From: Bufo bufo
Taxonomy: Eukaryota; Chordata; Amphibia; Anura; Bufonidae
Assembly (NCBI RefSeq): GCF_905171765.1
Contig: NC_053389.1
Span: 213,472,624-213,536,623 of the forward strand
Reading direction: 5' to 3'
Length of the DNA: 64,000 nucleotides
Numbering within the stretch: the stretch's first letter is position 1; each line of letters begins with the position of its first letter. The notes beneath the pieces are model-generated. The model saw only the letters and a program-made list of their open reading frames with translations. It was not told the DNA's origin and ran no database searches. Shown one piece after another: positions 53,456 through 63,385 of the stretch. The position numbers were made by a program, and so were the translations under genes.

Positions 53456-55200
53456 TTAGTACTCCATGGAAGTGGGGTACTCCCTGAAGCAACCGTCAAT
53501 GCAGAGGCCTGGATGATCGGGGCATGTGTCACACTGAGTGGTGGTGTCCTTCCGTATCCCCCTCCTGTGACACACTCTGCACTTTTTTGGGGACCGTCCC
53601 ATCTTTCCAGTATGGGGGACCACACCTGGAAAGTGTTGGTCAAGGATGATCTGGGCGCCTCCAGTTCCCGAGGTACTCCGGCCTGCTCTTTCCCGGTCAG
53701 AAAAGATCAGGGCCTTGAGGACTGCCTCATAGAACTGAAGGAATTTCCCTGTGTTGCCAGCGCTCTGGGACAGCACAAAAGAGTTGTAAAAGGCAACCTG
53801 TACCAAGTAGACCGCAACTTTTTTGTACCATGCCCGGGTTTTGCGCATGGTATTATATGGCTTTAGGACTTGATCAGAACTCCACCTATATACTGATTGT
53901 AGTCGACGATACAATCGGACTTGAGGACAGTTGCCGCGGTACCTCGCACAGGGACAGGCGTGATGCCGTTACCGTGAATTGTGGACAGTACAAGGACATC
54001 CCTCTTGTCCTTATATCTGATCAGCAACAGGTTTCCACTGGTAAGGGCACGCGTCTCACCCCTGGGTATAGGTACCTGGAGGGGGTGGGTAGGGAGGCCG
54101 CGTTGATTTTTCCGCACGGTCCCACAAGCGGATGTGGATCTGGCGGCGAGGGACTGGAACAAGGGGATACTAGTAGAAAAGTTATTCACGTACAGGTGGT
54201 AACCTTTATCTAGCAGTGGGTGCATAAGGTCCCACACAAGTTTCCTGCTAACACCCAGAGTGGGGGACATTCTGAGGGTTCAATACGGGAATCTCGCCCC
54301 TTGTACACACAAAACTTGTAAGTGTACCCTGAGGTACTCTCACAAAGTTTGTACAGCTTTACGCCATACCTCGCCCGCTTAGAGGGAACATACTGGCGGA
54401 AAGTGAGTCTCCCCTTGAAAGCAATGAGAGACTCATCAACTGCGACCTCCCTTCCAGGTACGTAGGCCTCCAAAAATTTGGCCCCAAAGTGATCGATGAC
54501 CGGCCTGATTTTGTTGTACAGGTGGTCATAGGCAGGATCACCTTGGGGGGCATAATGCAGGCATTTCCGGATGGCCTCAAACCGGGTACATGTCATGGCC
54601 GTACTGTAAAGTGCGGTCTGGTAGAGGACGTCACCACTCCAGTAATGCCTGACATTGTTTTTTTTGACTAGGCCCATGTGCAGCACGAGACCCCAAAACA
54701 TCCTCATCTCGGCTGCAATGACCGGAGTCCAGCCACCGGTCCTAGCCAAAAAGGAGCCCTGGTGTTGAGCAATAAACTGTTGGGTGTTGCAATGAACTGT
54801 TTGTTTTCTCCACCATCAGATTCACAAAGTGGTCACTGAAAAAAAGACTAAAATAGTCATATTCAGAGAAGCCCTCTGTGGGAATCTGGATTCCTGCTTG
54901 GCCAACAAAATCAGGAATCGCAGGCTCAAAATGCTCTGGGGTACACCAGAAAAGTTCACCGGTAGGGGGCTCAGGTGGACTTATCTGGTGGGCCGGAAAA
55001 CTAGTACACAGGGTCCCTAGCATGGCGGTCCCCTTGCTCCGCCTGGCAGCGTCTCCGCCGCATTAGGGGATCATCATCATCGCTAGATGATGAGGAGGAC
55101 GCGGATGACAAAAAGAAAGTGGGTTCATCCTTGTCCTTACTGGGACTCTCAGAGTCGGTGGCAAGCTGGGCGTATGCCTCCTAGGCCGAGAACATCCGGC
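53456..55200 (-). pseudogene. piggyBac transposase, broken
   Basis: From the 5' side: an acidic N-terminal part (55200-55040, SSASSS and DDDDP-type text), EYDYFSLFFSDHFVNLMVEK (54860-54800), then 54749-54210 with MRMFWGLVLHMGLVKK and EVAVDESLIAFKGRL (first catalytic Asp, residue 105 of that frame). The next frame (54270-53863) has GYHLYVNNFSTSIPLF, where the second catalytic Asp of DNFYTS-type motifs is Asn (codon AAT, about 54187). The last frame (53914-53456) has MRKTRAWYKKVAVYL and a C-terminal Cys-rich finger (CRVCHRRG, CDTCPDHPGLC). Frameshifts near 54750, 54240 and 53880 prevent any full product. Confidence 0.92.
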
Positions 55201-55204
55201 GGGC

Positions 55205-55275
55205 CATAGGGGAGTGTGTGTGTGCGTGTGTGGAAATCTTTATATAGTGTGCGTGTGTGTGGGGGCACGGGTGTT
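55205..55275. repeat. GT-rich microsatellite in the piggyBac
   Basis: GTGTGTGTGTGCGTGTGTGG and a second GT run at 55240-55262, just upstream of the transposase start on the minus strand. It is probably a mutation hotspot rather than a control site. Confidence 0.8.
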
Positions 55276-56133
55276 TGTGTACTTATCCCTAAAACTAACA
55301 GAGAAAAAAATAAATAAATAAAAAAAGGCCAAAAAATGTGAAAAAAAATATATAAAAATTCAAACTCGATGATCAGCCGCCCGAAGCTGATCAGCGGTGG
55401 GGTGTGCGATGCGCTAACAGTTGCCAGTTGCTAAGAGTGCCGGCCACAGTCAAAGTACGCAGAAAAAAAAAAAACTGCTTGCGCCCCAAAAATGTGGGGG
55501 GGGGGAGAGGGGCAAGCTGTAGCACCCCTGGGGGGTCTAGGGTCACACAGCTGTGCTGAGGACCCTAGACACCCAATTAGGGTGATGCAACAGTTAAAAC
55601 TTTTTTTTTCAACTTAACTTTCCCTGAATATCCCTGCCTAATCTAACCTGTCACTAACCTTTCCCTAAATACCTTTTAGCGCCACATGGCACTGTGGAGG
55701 GTCAGAAGGGGGGTGCTGGACAGATATGGGGGCTCTGGAGATCCGATGCAGCCTCCTCTCTCCTCGCTCCCGGACACAGAAAGGAGGAGGAGAGGAGCGT
55801 TACAATAATTTTAAAAACCCGCCCGCCCTGCAGCCAATCAGAAGCGATCCTGAGATGTGATGTCACCATCACCTCTCAGGATCGCAGGATGGTGATTGGT
55901 GGTGTATTATCAGACCACCGATCACCATCCTGTTCCGGGCTGTCGGGTCCCCAGAGAACCGAATAACCTGGAAACGCAGCAAACCGCAGGTCTGAATTGA
56001 CCTGCGGTTTGCTGCGATCGCCGACACGGGGGGGGGGGGGAGCAGGCACCCTGTTCCAATCACCGCCCGCTGCGTGGCAGTGATCGGAAATACACAGGGC
56101 GTACAGGTACGCCCTGTGTCCTTAAGAAGTTAA

Positions 56134-56215
56134 GGTTATTATCGATTAAAGAAATAAGGCAGTAAAAGACTGCCAGGGTTGCATCCTTGCTACATCCTAA
56201 CATCCTTTTAGCACC
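56134..56215 (-). pseudogene. L1 reverse-transcriptase fragment, upstream part
   Basis: The minus strand encodes CLISLIDNNLK, which joins YLLKILADRL across the piggyBac empty site (the TTAA supplies bases of the Leu-Lys codons). It corresponds to the YRPISLI-LLNKIL region of L1 reverse transcriptases. Confidence 0.75.
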
Positions 56216-56515
56216 ATTTACATCACTGGCACTTTCTGAAATCAATATACCCTATAGTAAAAGTCCCTGTCCTGATAGATTATTCATTAGTTACTACAAA
56301 AAAATTCAAACAACTTCTAACTGTGTGCAATGACCTACAAGGTCTAATTCCTAAAACAAGATATGCACAACTGGCAATCTCAGCGCATCCAGGTTACCCT
56401 TGCTAAATACTCTATAAAATACTTAGGCATAATTGTAGGGGAAACCCCACAATCATTATACACATTAAATGACACTGCATGAGGTAAAAAACTTTCGGAC
56501 CTCCTGGCACGGTCT
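56216..56515 (+). pseudogene. L1 fragment in opposite orientation
   Basis: The plus strand encodes LALSEINIPYSKSPCPDRLF (resembling the SPGPDG finger motif of L1 reverse transcriptases) and, after a gap, IKYLGIIV at about 56410. In an intact L1 these motifs are several hundred bases apart, so there is an internal deletion as well as the strand switch relative to 56134-56215. A 5' inversion at integration is one explanation; a separate insertion is another. Confidence 0.5.
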
Positions 56516-57850
56516 AATTATTATTATTATTTATTATTAAAGTGCCATTCATTCCATAGCGCTGTACATATGATAGGGGGTATACATACATAATACAGAC
56601 AATTGCACTAAGCATAAACAAGACGAGTTACAAATTGTTACAGAAGGAGAGAGAGCCCTGCCCATGAGAGCTTACAATCTAAATGATATGGGAGAAGGAC
56701 ACAGTAGGAGACGGTAAAGTTGCGGTATAGAGGCAGCAGGGTCACTGGTTGTAGGCTTGTCTGAAGAGGTTGGTTTTTAGGTTTCTTTTGAAGGATTCCA
56801 CTGTAGGTGATATGTTGGGGTAGCAAGTTCCAGAGTGTGGGAGATGCACGGGAGAAATCTTGGAGGCAATTGTGGGAAGAGGAGATAAGAGGAGAGGAGA
56901 GAAAGAGGTCTTGTGAGGAATGGAGATTGCGTGTGGGGATGTATCAGGAAAGTAGCTCAGAGATGTAGGGAGGGGACAGGTTGTGGACGGCCTTGTATGT
57001 ATTTGTTAGTATTTTGAACTGAATTCGCTGAGCCATGGGGAGCCAGTGAAGGGATTGGCAGAGGGGAGAGGCAGAGGAGTAACAGGGTGAGAGGTGGATT
57101 AGTCGGGCAGCCGAGTTGAGGATAGATTGGAGGGGTGCGAGAGTGCTAGATGGAAGGCCACAAAGGAGAATGTTGCAGTAGTCTAGGCGGGAGATGATGA
57201 TGGCATGTACAAGCATTTTTGCATATTCAAAGTTATGGAAAGCGCAGATGCGGGGGATGTTTTTGAGTTGGAGGCGGCAGGTGGTGGAAAGGGCTTGGAT
57301 GTGCGGTCAGAAGGAGAGGGCAGAGTCCAATGTCACTGAAAGGCAGCGGACTTGGTTGAACAGGGAGAGTGAGGAGCCATTGATCATGATAGATAGGTCT
57401 GTTGGGGGGTTGAGCAAGATGGGGGAAAGATGATGAATTCTGTTTTATCCATGTTAAGTTTTAGAAAGCGAGAAGAGAAGAAGGATGATATAGAAGATAG
57501 ACATTGTGGGATTCTGGATAATAAGGTGGTGATGTCTGGACCAGAGAGGTATATTTGTGTGTTGTCAGCATACTGAAAGCCGTGGGACTCTATGAGATGT
57601 CCCAGGCCAAAAGTGTAAATACAGAAGAGCAGGGGTCCTAGGAGAGAGCCTTGCGGGACACCAACAGAGAGGGAAGGAGACGAGGAGGTAGTGTGAGAGT
57701 GGGAGACGCTAAACGTCCGGTCTGTGAGGTATGATGTGATCCAGGAGAGGGCCAGGTCAGTGATGCCAAGAGATGAGAGAGTTTGCAACAGAAGGGAGTG
57801 GTCGACAGTTCTACATATCTGGAAAGCCAAAGAAGGCAGATATAGCACAT
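56516..57850 (-). pseudogene. L2/CR1-like LINE, 3' part
   Basis: The minus strand encodes [49 protein letters not shown] (YADD changed to YADN) and [13 protein letters not shown] (57848-57384), then HAIIISRLDYCNILLCGLPS and LHWLPMAQRIQFKILTNTYK (57216-56944). The 3' UTR follows and ends in an ATT/AAT microsatellite (56518-56545). It is 5' truncated near 57850, typical of LINE copies. The clade (L2 or CR1) is from motif memory. Confidence 0.85.
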
Positions 57851-57967
57851 TCTTGTAATTGAGGGATACTTATGCTTTGCGGACCATTTTTTGGCCTATC
57901 ACCAGGGGTCTAAGCTAAATTTGACACAGGAGTGACACTCAAATTCATTTAATCAATTAGTGGATAG

Positions 57968-58486
57968 TAGTGATGAGTGGCAGGGGCTATATTCAAATTC
58001 ACAATATTTCACAAATATTTTGTAGAATATTCGTCATACATTAGCGAATTCGAGAATTCAAGATAATTTTATTGAATGCGAAAAATCTACAATGTTTCTC
58101 CTGAGACTGGTGAAATTGGTTGGCACGGCAGAACATTACAAAGGCTTTATATGCAGATAGAGTCAAGTGCTCCAATATATTTGCGAATGCGCTAATCGGC
58201 AGTGGTTAGAATATTTTTTGGCACTACGGGCAACTTCACATTTTTAGCAGGTCTGACTACAGATTACTGATTGGTGCACTAAGTATTGTTATGAACTTGA
58301 CATTGCTTCCTTCTCATTGGCCCACAAGCAAGAAGCAGAGAGGAATCAAGTGTTCAGATGGAAAAAAAAAAAGCCGAATATTCGATATAACGAATATATA
58401 GAACTATATTCTAAATATTTGAGAATTCTCGAAGTGGTGATATTCGCGATAAAAATTCGCTTTTCGAATATTCGTGCTCCACACTA
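57968..58486. mobile_element. AT-rich MITE with 8-bp TSD
   Basis: Flanked by GTGGATAG at 57960-57967 and 58487-58494. The ends are TAGTGATGAGTGGC and, inverted, TAGTGTGGAGCACG. The interior is rich in GAATATTCG and ACGAATATATAGAACTATAT palindromes and is shared with 13609-14288. The 8-bp duplication indicates hAT-type mobilisation. Confidence 0.85.
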
Positions 58487-58494
58487 GTGGATAG

Positions 58495-58703
58495 CCCAGA
58501 AAGAAGGAAAAGTTTATCGGAACTATATCAGACTTTTAGAGGGATACAATCTAAGAAGGGTAAAATTCCCTCTTTAGATCCTGGTTGTCTGACTTCCCAG
58601 AATAAGATCTCCCCTTCCAGATATTGGATGATTGGGATAGACGGAAGTTATCAGCAGTGAGGCTTGGAGATATAAGAATAACATTTAAAAAATTTTGGTA
58701 ATC
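58495..58703 (+). other. Possible LINE-derived sequence, unassigned
   Basis: Together with 57855-57959, from which it is separated by the MITE, it has partly open plus-strand frames such as KIPSLDPGCLTSQNKISPSR in mixed frames. It could be the continuation of the plus-strand L1 fragment at 56216. I cannot support this further. Confidence 0.25.
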
Positions 58704-58705
58704 TA

Positions 58706-60176
58706 CAGGGTGGGCCATTTATATGGATACACCTTAATAAAATGGGAATGGTTGGTGATATTAACTTCCTGTTTGTGGCACATTAGTATATGTAAGGGGG
58801 GAAACTTTTCAAGATGGGTGGTGACCATGGCGGACATTTTGAAGTCGGACATTTTGAATCCAACTTTTGTTTTTTCAATAGGAAGAGGGTCATGTGACAC
58901 ATCAATTTCACAAGAAAAACAATGGTGTGCTTGGTTTTAACGTAACTTTATTCTTTCATGAGTTATTTACAAGTTTCTGACCACTTATAAAATGTGTTCA
59001 ATGTGCTGCCCATTGTGTTGGATTGTCAATGCAACCCTCTTCTCCCACTCTTCACACACTGATAGCAACACCAAAGGAGAAATGCTAGCACAGGCTTCCA
59101 GTATCCGTAGTTTCAGGTGCTGCACATCTCGTATCTTTACAGCATAGACAATTGCCTTCAGATGACCCCAAAGGTAAAAGTCTAAGGGGGTCAGATCGGG
59201 AGACCTTGGGGGCCATTCAACTGGCCCATGACGACCAATCCACTTTCCAGGAAACTGTTCATCTAGGAATGCTCGGACCTGACACCCATAATGTGGTGGT
59301 GCACCATCTTGCTGGAAAAACTCAGGGAACGTGCCAGCTTCAGTGCATAAAGAGGGAAACACATCATCATGTAGAAATTTCGCATATCCAGTGACCTTGA
59401 GGTTTCCATTGATGAAGAATGGCCCCACTATCTTTGTATCCCAAATACCGCAGCATACCATAAATTTTTTTGTTCCAACAGTCTTGGAGGGATCTATCCA
59501 ATGTGGGTTAGTGTCAGACCAATAGCGGTGGTTTTGTTTGTTAACTTCACCATTCACATAAAAGTTTGCCTCATCACTGAACAAAATCTTTTGCGTAAAC
59601 TGAGGGTCCTGTTCCAATTTTTGTTGAATGAAGCTAGGACAGCCTCTGATGTTACTTCATTAGAGACAGATTTCATGCGTCCACATTTTGGCAAATCCAA
59701 CACTGAACCAGTTTCACGAAACTTAGCAAGCAGTTTGCTAACTGTAGCATGGGAGATGGGTGGTCTCGTAGGGTGTCTTGCATTGAAATCTGCTGCAATG
59801 ACCCGGTTACTTCGTTCACCAGACATCAACACAATTTCTATCCGCTCCTCACCTGTTAACCTCGGCTATATGTCAATGGCTGTAAACAAAGAGAAACTTG
59901 TAAATAACTCATGAAAGAATAAAGTTACGTTAAAACCAAGCACACCATTGTTTTTCGTGTGAAATTCCCAATAAGTTTGATGTGTCACATGACCCTCTTC
60001 CTATTGAAAAAACTAAAGTTGGATTCAAAATGGCCGACTTCAAAATGGCCGCCATGGTCACCACCAATCTTGAAAAGTTTCCCCCCTCACATATACTAAT
60101 GTGCCACAAACAGGAAGTTAATATCACCAACCATTCCCATTTTATTAAGGTGTATCCATATAAATGGCCCACCCTG
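58706..60176 (-). mobile_element. Mariner-like element, copy 2 (1471 bp)
   Basis: Complete ends: CAGGGTGGGCCATTTATATG at 58706 and its inverse ending at 60176, flanked by TA at 58704-58705 and 60177-60178. Long subterminal inverted repeats of about 200 bp include AAAATGGCCGACTTC-type text. It is about 95% identical to copy 1 by eye, but about 170 bp of transposase (between N-terminal and middle parts) is deleted near 59625. Confidence 0.95.
58985..59880 (-). pseudogene. Mariner-like transposase, copy 2, deleted
   Basis: The N-terminal helix-turn-helix part (59832-59650) is joined near 59625 to the catalytic part (59617-58985). The latter has [26 protein letters not shown] and WPPRSPDLTPLDFYLWG; the Asp-to-Asp spacing is 36 residues, as in copy 1. 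The C-terminus here retains SPLVLLSVCEEWEKRVALTI, which copy 1 lost through a small deletion. The DNA-binding to catalytic linker is gone, so it is inactive. Confidence 0.9.
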
Positions 60177-60196
60177 TATTTCATATTAAACATAAT

Positions 60197-60780
60197 CTGT
60201 CACCACAAAATTTAGTAGAATCTACAGGCAGCATACTATAGTGTAGGACAGGCATCCTCAAACTGCGGCCCTCCAGCTGTTGTAAAACTACAACTCCCAC
60301 AATGCCCTGCTATAGGCTGATACCTGTAGGCTGTTCGGGCATGCTGGGAATTGTAGTTTTTCAACAGATGGAGTGCCGCAGCTTGAGGATGCCTGGTGTA
60401 GGAGGAAATGAGCGGATTGATATATAATTTTGTGGGAAAAGTTTCTGTGAAATTAACTCTTTGCTTTTCCTGACTTCCGTTGTACATGGGGGAGGTGTTA
60501 TCAGTTATTGATAGTATTCTCTGTGTGTACACATAGATAGCTGTCACTCACTGGTAACTGTACACGAGGGGGGTGTTAACAGTGACTGATAGTATTGTGT
60601 GTGAGTATACAGTGTCAGTCACTGATAGATATATATGAGGTGGTCTTAAGTTCCGAAAGAGTAGAGATATAAATGTATAAATTACTCAAACTTTTCCCAC
60701 AAAACGATATATCAATTTGCTTAGCTCTTTCTGCTCTGTAACATGCTGCCTGCAGAAAGATCTGCATTTTATGGTGACAG
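60197..60780. mobile_element. Palindromic element bounded by CTGTCACC
   Basis: CTGTCACCACAAAATTTAG at 60197 is mirrored by CATTTTATGGTGACAG at 60780. AATTTTGTGGGAAAAGTTT (60426-60444) is mirrored by AAACTTTTCCCACAAAACGA (60688-60707). The hAT MITE at 60249-60395 is inserted in its left arm. The loop region has a duplicated CTGTACACGAGG / CACTGGTAACTG-type segment. No coding capacity. Confidence 0.7.
60249..60395. mobile_element. 147-bp hAT MITE with perfect 8-bp TSD
   Basis: Ends CAGGCATCCTCAAACTGCGG and the inverse CCGCAGCTTGAGGATGCCTG (one mismatch). Flanked by GTGTAGGA at 60241-60248 and 60396-60403. The interior is palindromic around ACTACAACTCCCA / GGGAATTGTAGT. It is non-autonomous. 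Confidence 0.95.
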
Positions 60781-61499
60781 GTCCATAGTTTAATAGATGG
60801 ATGTTATACATGTCATACCACAAGATCTAAGGTGTATAGACACTTTTTTTTTTTGTATTTTTTTTTTTTTTTTAGCCTTTGGAGTCAATTATTTTTTATG
60901 ATTGCATTTTACTTATTTTTGGCTAAAAATCCTATTTTTAATTGGCCTTTATTAAAAATATTGAGCTGTTTATTCACAAACGGTTAACTCTTTTTTTAAA
61001 CTGTATGACTGGTACTTTCACTTTCACTTTATTGGTCATCTAATTACCCTTATCTCTAAACTACTAAGAGGTCATAAAAACATATTTAAGCCATATTCTT
61101 ATCAGTAAGTTAAGGATTGAGCTTTAATGAGTGTTTATAATTTAAGAGAGCACAGATATGGAGCACGTCAGATATGGAGCTAGTAGAGCATCTCAGCTCT
61201 GTACAGAAAATAGGATTTCATATTGTTCATAAAGACCAATTAAAAAAATTATTTTTAGCTCAAAATAAGTTTAATGCAATAATTTAAAAAAAATTGCTCC
61301 GAAAGGTGTACATAGCCTTTAAGCTTCCACTCAATATCATTATGCCTTAAACAAGGTAAATACGCTTTTTAAAGTGGACCTGTCATTAAAATCTGCTTGT
61401 AATTTGCAGTTTTCAGTCCACAATATTTCTGAGCTAGGTGCTCCTCCTGTCTCCTCCTCCTACAGCCTATACATTAGCAGCTGTCAAACATTACTGCGG
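60781..61499. other. No gene recognised
   Basis: AT-rich, with poly-T runs (60846-60880). A second GGACCTGTCATTAAAATCTG at 61376 resembles the end of the 60197-60780 palindrome family, so a solo end or related copy may be present. Confidence 0.4.
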
Positions 61500-61989
61500 A
61501 ATAGAAATGGCCTTGCGGTTCGCCCGGCAGATGTTTCGCGGCTAACTCTGCTCGTTCGCGATTCGCCGCACATGCGAACATATGGTGATATTCGCAAGCG
61601 CCATATTTTATTTGCATAACGCAGAACTTTGACCCATGACACATCCATCAGGTGGGACAGGACAGCCAATTAAGACGTTTCAGCACATGGACACACCCTG
61701 AACCCTATAATAGAACCCAATCTGGCAGACATTTTATATTATGTGTTTTGCCAGTGTAGGGAGAGGTTGCATTTTGGACCAGGGACAGTTAGGGACACCA
61801 AACGCTAGCTAATAGGGCCACAAAAGTCTTTTTAAGGAATGGTATAGGGGTGCTATTGATAGATGTGAGATAGAGGGGTGTGATATACTTATAATAAACT
61901 TTCTAACATAGAAATTATATTATAGTGTATTTGTATTGTGCAGCAGTTGTGTGCGGTTCTGCTGCGATACCGCATCTAGATAATGGGAC
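61500..61989 (+). repeat. Putative 5' end region of a hAT-like element
   Basis: Contains TTCGCGGC, CGTTCGCGATTCGCCG and CATGCGAACATATGG followed by AGAACTTTGACCCATGACAC. This is similar in layout to the start of hAT-B (23787-23930: CGTTCACAGCGGCGGCGCGA, CATATGCGATG, CAAACTTTGACCCTGTACCT). A terminal repeat and TSD could not be defined. Confidence 0.45.
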
Positions 61990-63380
61990 AAACACTATTG
62001 GAGTCAAAAACTGCAACAGGTGTGATATACCTATTGCCACCAAAAAAACTGCTTGAGGGCTGCGATATACCTTCTTCCACAAAATCCTGATTGAGGGATG
62101 CTATATACCTGTTTCCGCCAAATACTGATTGAGGGATGCTATATACCTGTTTCCGCCAAATACTGATTGAGGGGTGAAATATAACTTCTTCACAAAATAC
62201 TGATTGAGGGGTGCTATTGCTATATACCTTCTTCCACCAAATACTGATTAAGGGCTGCGATACACTTTCTTCCACAAAATACTGATTGAGGGGTGCCATA
62301 TACCCGTTACTGCCAAATACTGATTAAAAGGTGCTATTTACCTGTTTCCGCCACATACTGATTGAGGGGTGCTATATACCATCTTCCACCAAATATTGAT
62401 TGAGTGCTGCGATACACCTGCTTTCACAAAATACTGGTAGAGGGGTGCTATATACCTGTTTCCGCCAAATACTGATTGAGGGGTGAAATATAACTTCTTT
62501 CACAAAATCCTGATTGAGGGGTGCTATATACCTGTTTCCGCCAAATACTGATTGAGGAGTGCTATATACCAGTTTCCGCCAAATACTGATTGAGGGATGC
62601 TATATACCTGTTTCCGCCAAATACTGATTGAGGGGTAAAATATAACTTCTTCACAAAATACTGATTGAGGGGTGCTATTGCTATATACCTTCTTCCACCA
62701 AATACTGATTAGGGGCTGCGATACACTTGCTTCCACAAAATACTGATTGAGAGGTGCCATATACCCATTACTGCCATATACTGATTGAGAGGTGCTATAT
62801 ACCTGTTTCCGCCACATACTGATTGAGAGGTGCTATATACCTTCTTCCACCAAATATTGATTGAGTGCTGCGATACACCTGCTTCCACAAAATACTGATT
62901 GAGAGGTGCCATATACCTGTTTCTGCCAAATACTGATTGAGGGGTGCCATATAACTTTTTCCTCAAAATCCTGATTGAAGGGTGCTATATACCTGTTTCC
63001 GCCAAATACTGATTGAGGGGTGCTATATATCAGTTTCCGCCAAAATACTGATTGAGGGGTGCTATATACCTTCTTCCACAAAATACTGATTGAGGGGTGC
63101 TATTGCTATATACATTCTTCGACCAAATACTGATTGAGGGCTGCAATACACTTGCTTCCACAAAATACTGATTGAGGGGTGCCATATACCTGTTTCTGCC
63201 AAATACCCATTGAGGGGTGCTATATACCTGTTTTTGCCAAATACTGATTTGAAGGGTGCCATATACCTTCTTCCTCAAAATACTGATTAAGGGGTGCTTT
63301 TGCTATATACCTTCTTCCGCCAAATACTGATTGAGGGCTGCGATACACCTGCTTCCATAAAATACTCATTGAAGGGTGCC
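61990..63380. repeat. 38-bp minisatellite with higher-order structure
   Basis: About 36 units of ACTGATTGAGGGGTGCTATA plus TACCTGTTTCCGCCAAAT. Variant units (TATAACTTCTTCACAAAA; GCTATTGCTATATACC; CTGCGATACAC) recur in the same order. The AAATATAACTTCTTCACAAA variant is at about 62176 and 62637, and GGTGCTATTGCTATAT is at about 62211, 62672 and 63097. This gives a higher-order period near 460 bp (about 12 units). Minus-strand frames of 60-110 codons are products of the repeat. Confidence 0.92.
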
Positions 63381-63385
63381 ATATA

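Larger units (their letters stand above)
51102..56129 (-). mobile_element. piggyBac transposon (5.03 kb), decayed
   Basis: Flanked by TTAA at 51098-51101 and 56130-56133. Terminal repeats are CCCCTTAAGGACA on the left and its inverse GTCCTTAAGAAG on the right. The transposase is on the minus strand at about 55200-53456. The left third is non-coding: three tandem 370-390-bp units (51545-52740), then a duplicated GACCGTGTTCATCTGAGG block (52955 and 53245). The right part contains small hairpins, such as AAACCGCAGGTC / GACCTGCGGTTT (55980-56009). Removing the element and one TTAA restores a continuous L1 frame. Confidence 0.93.
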
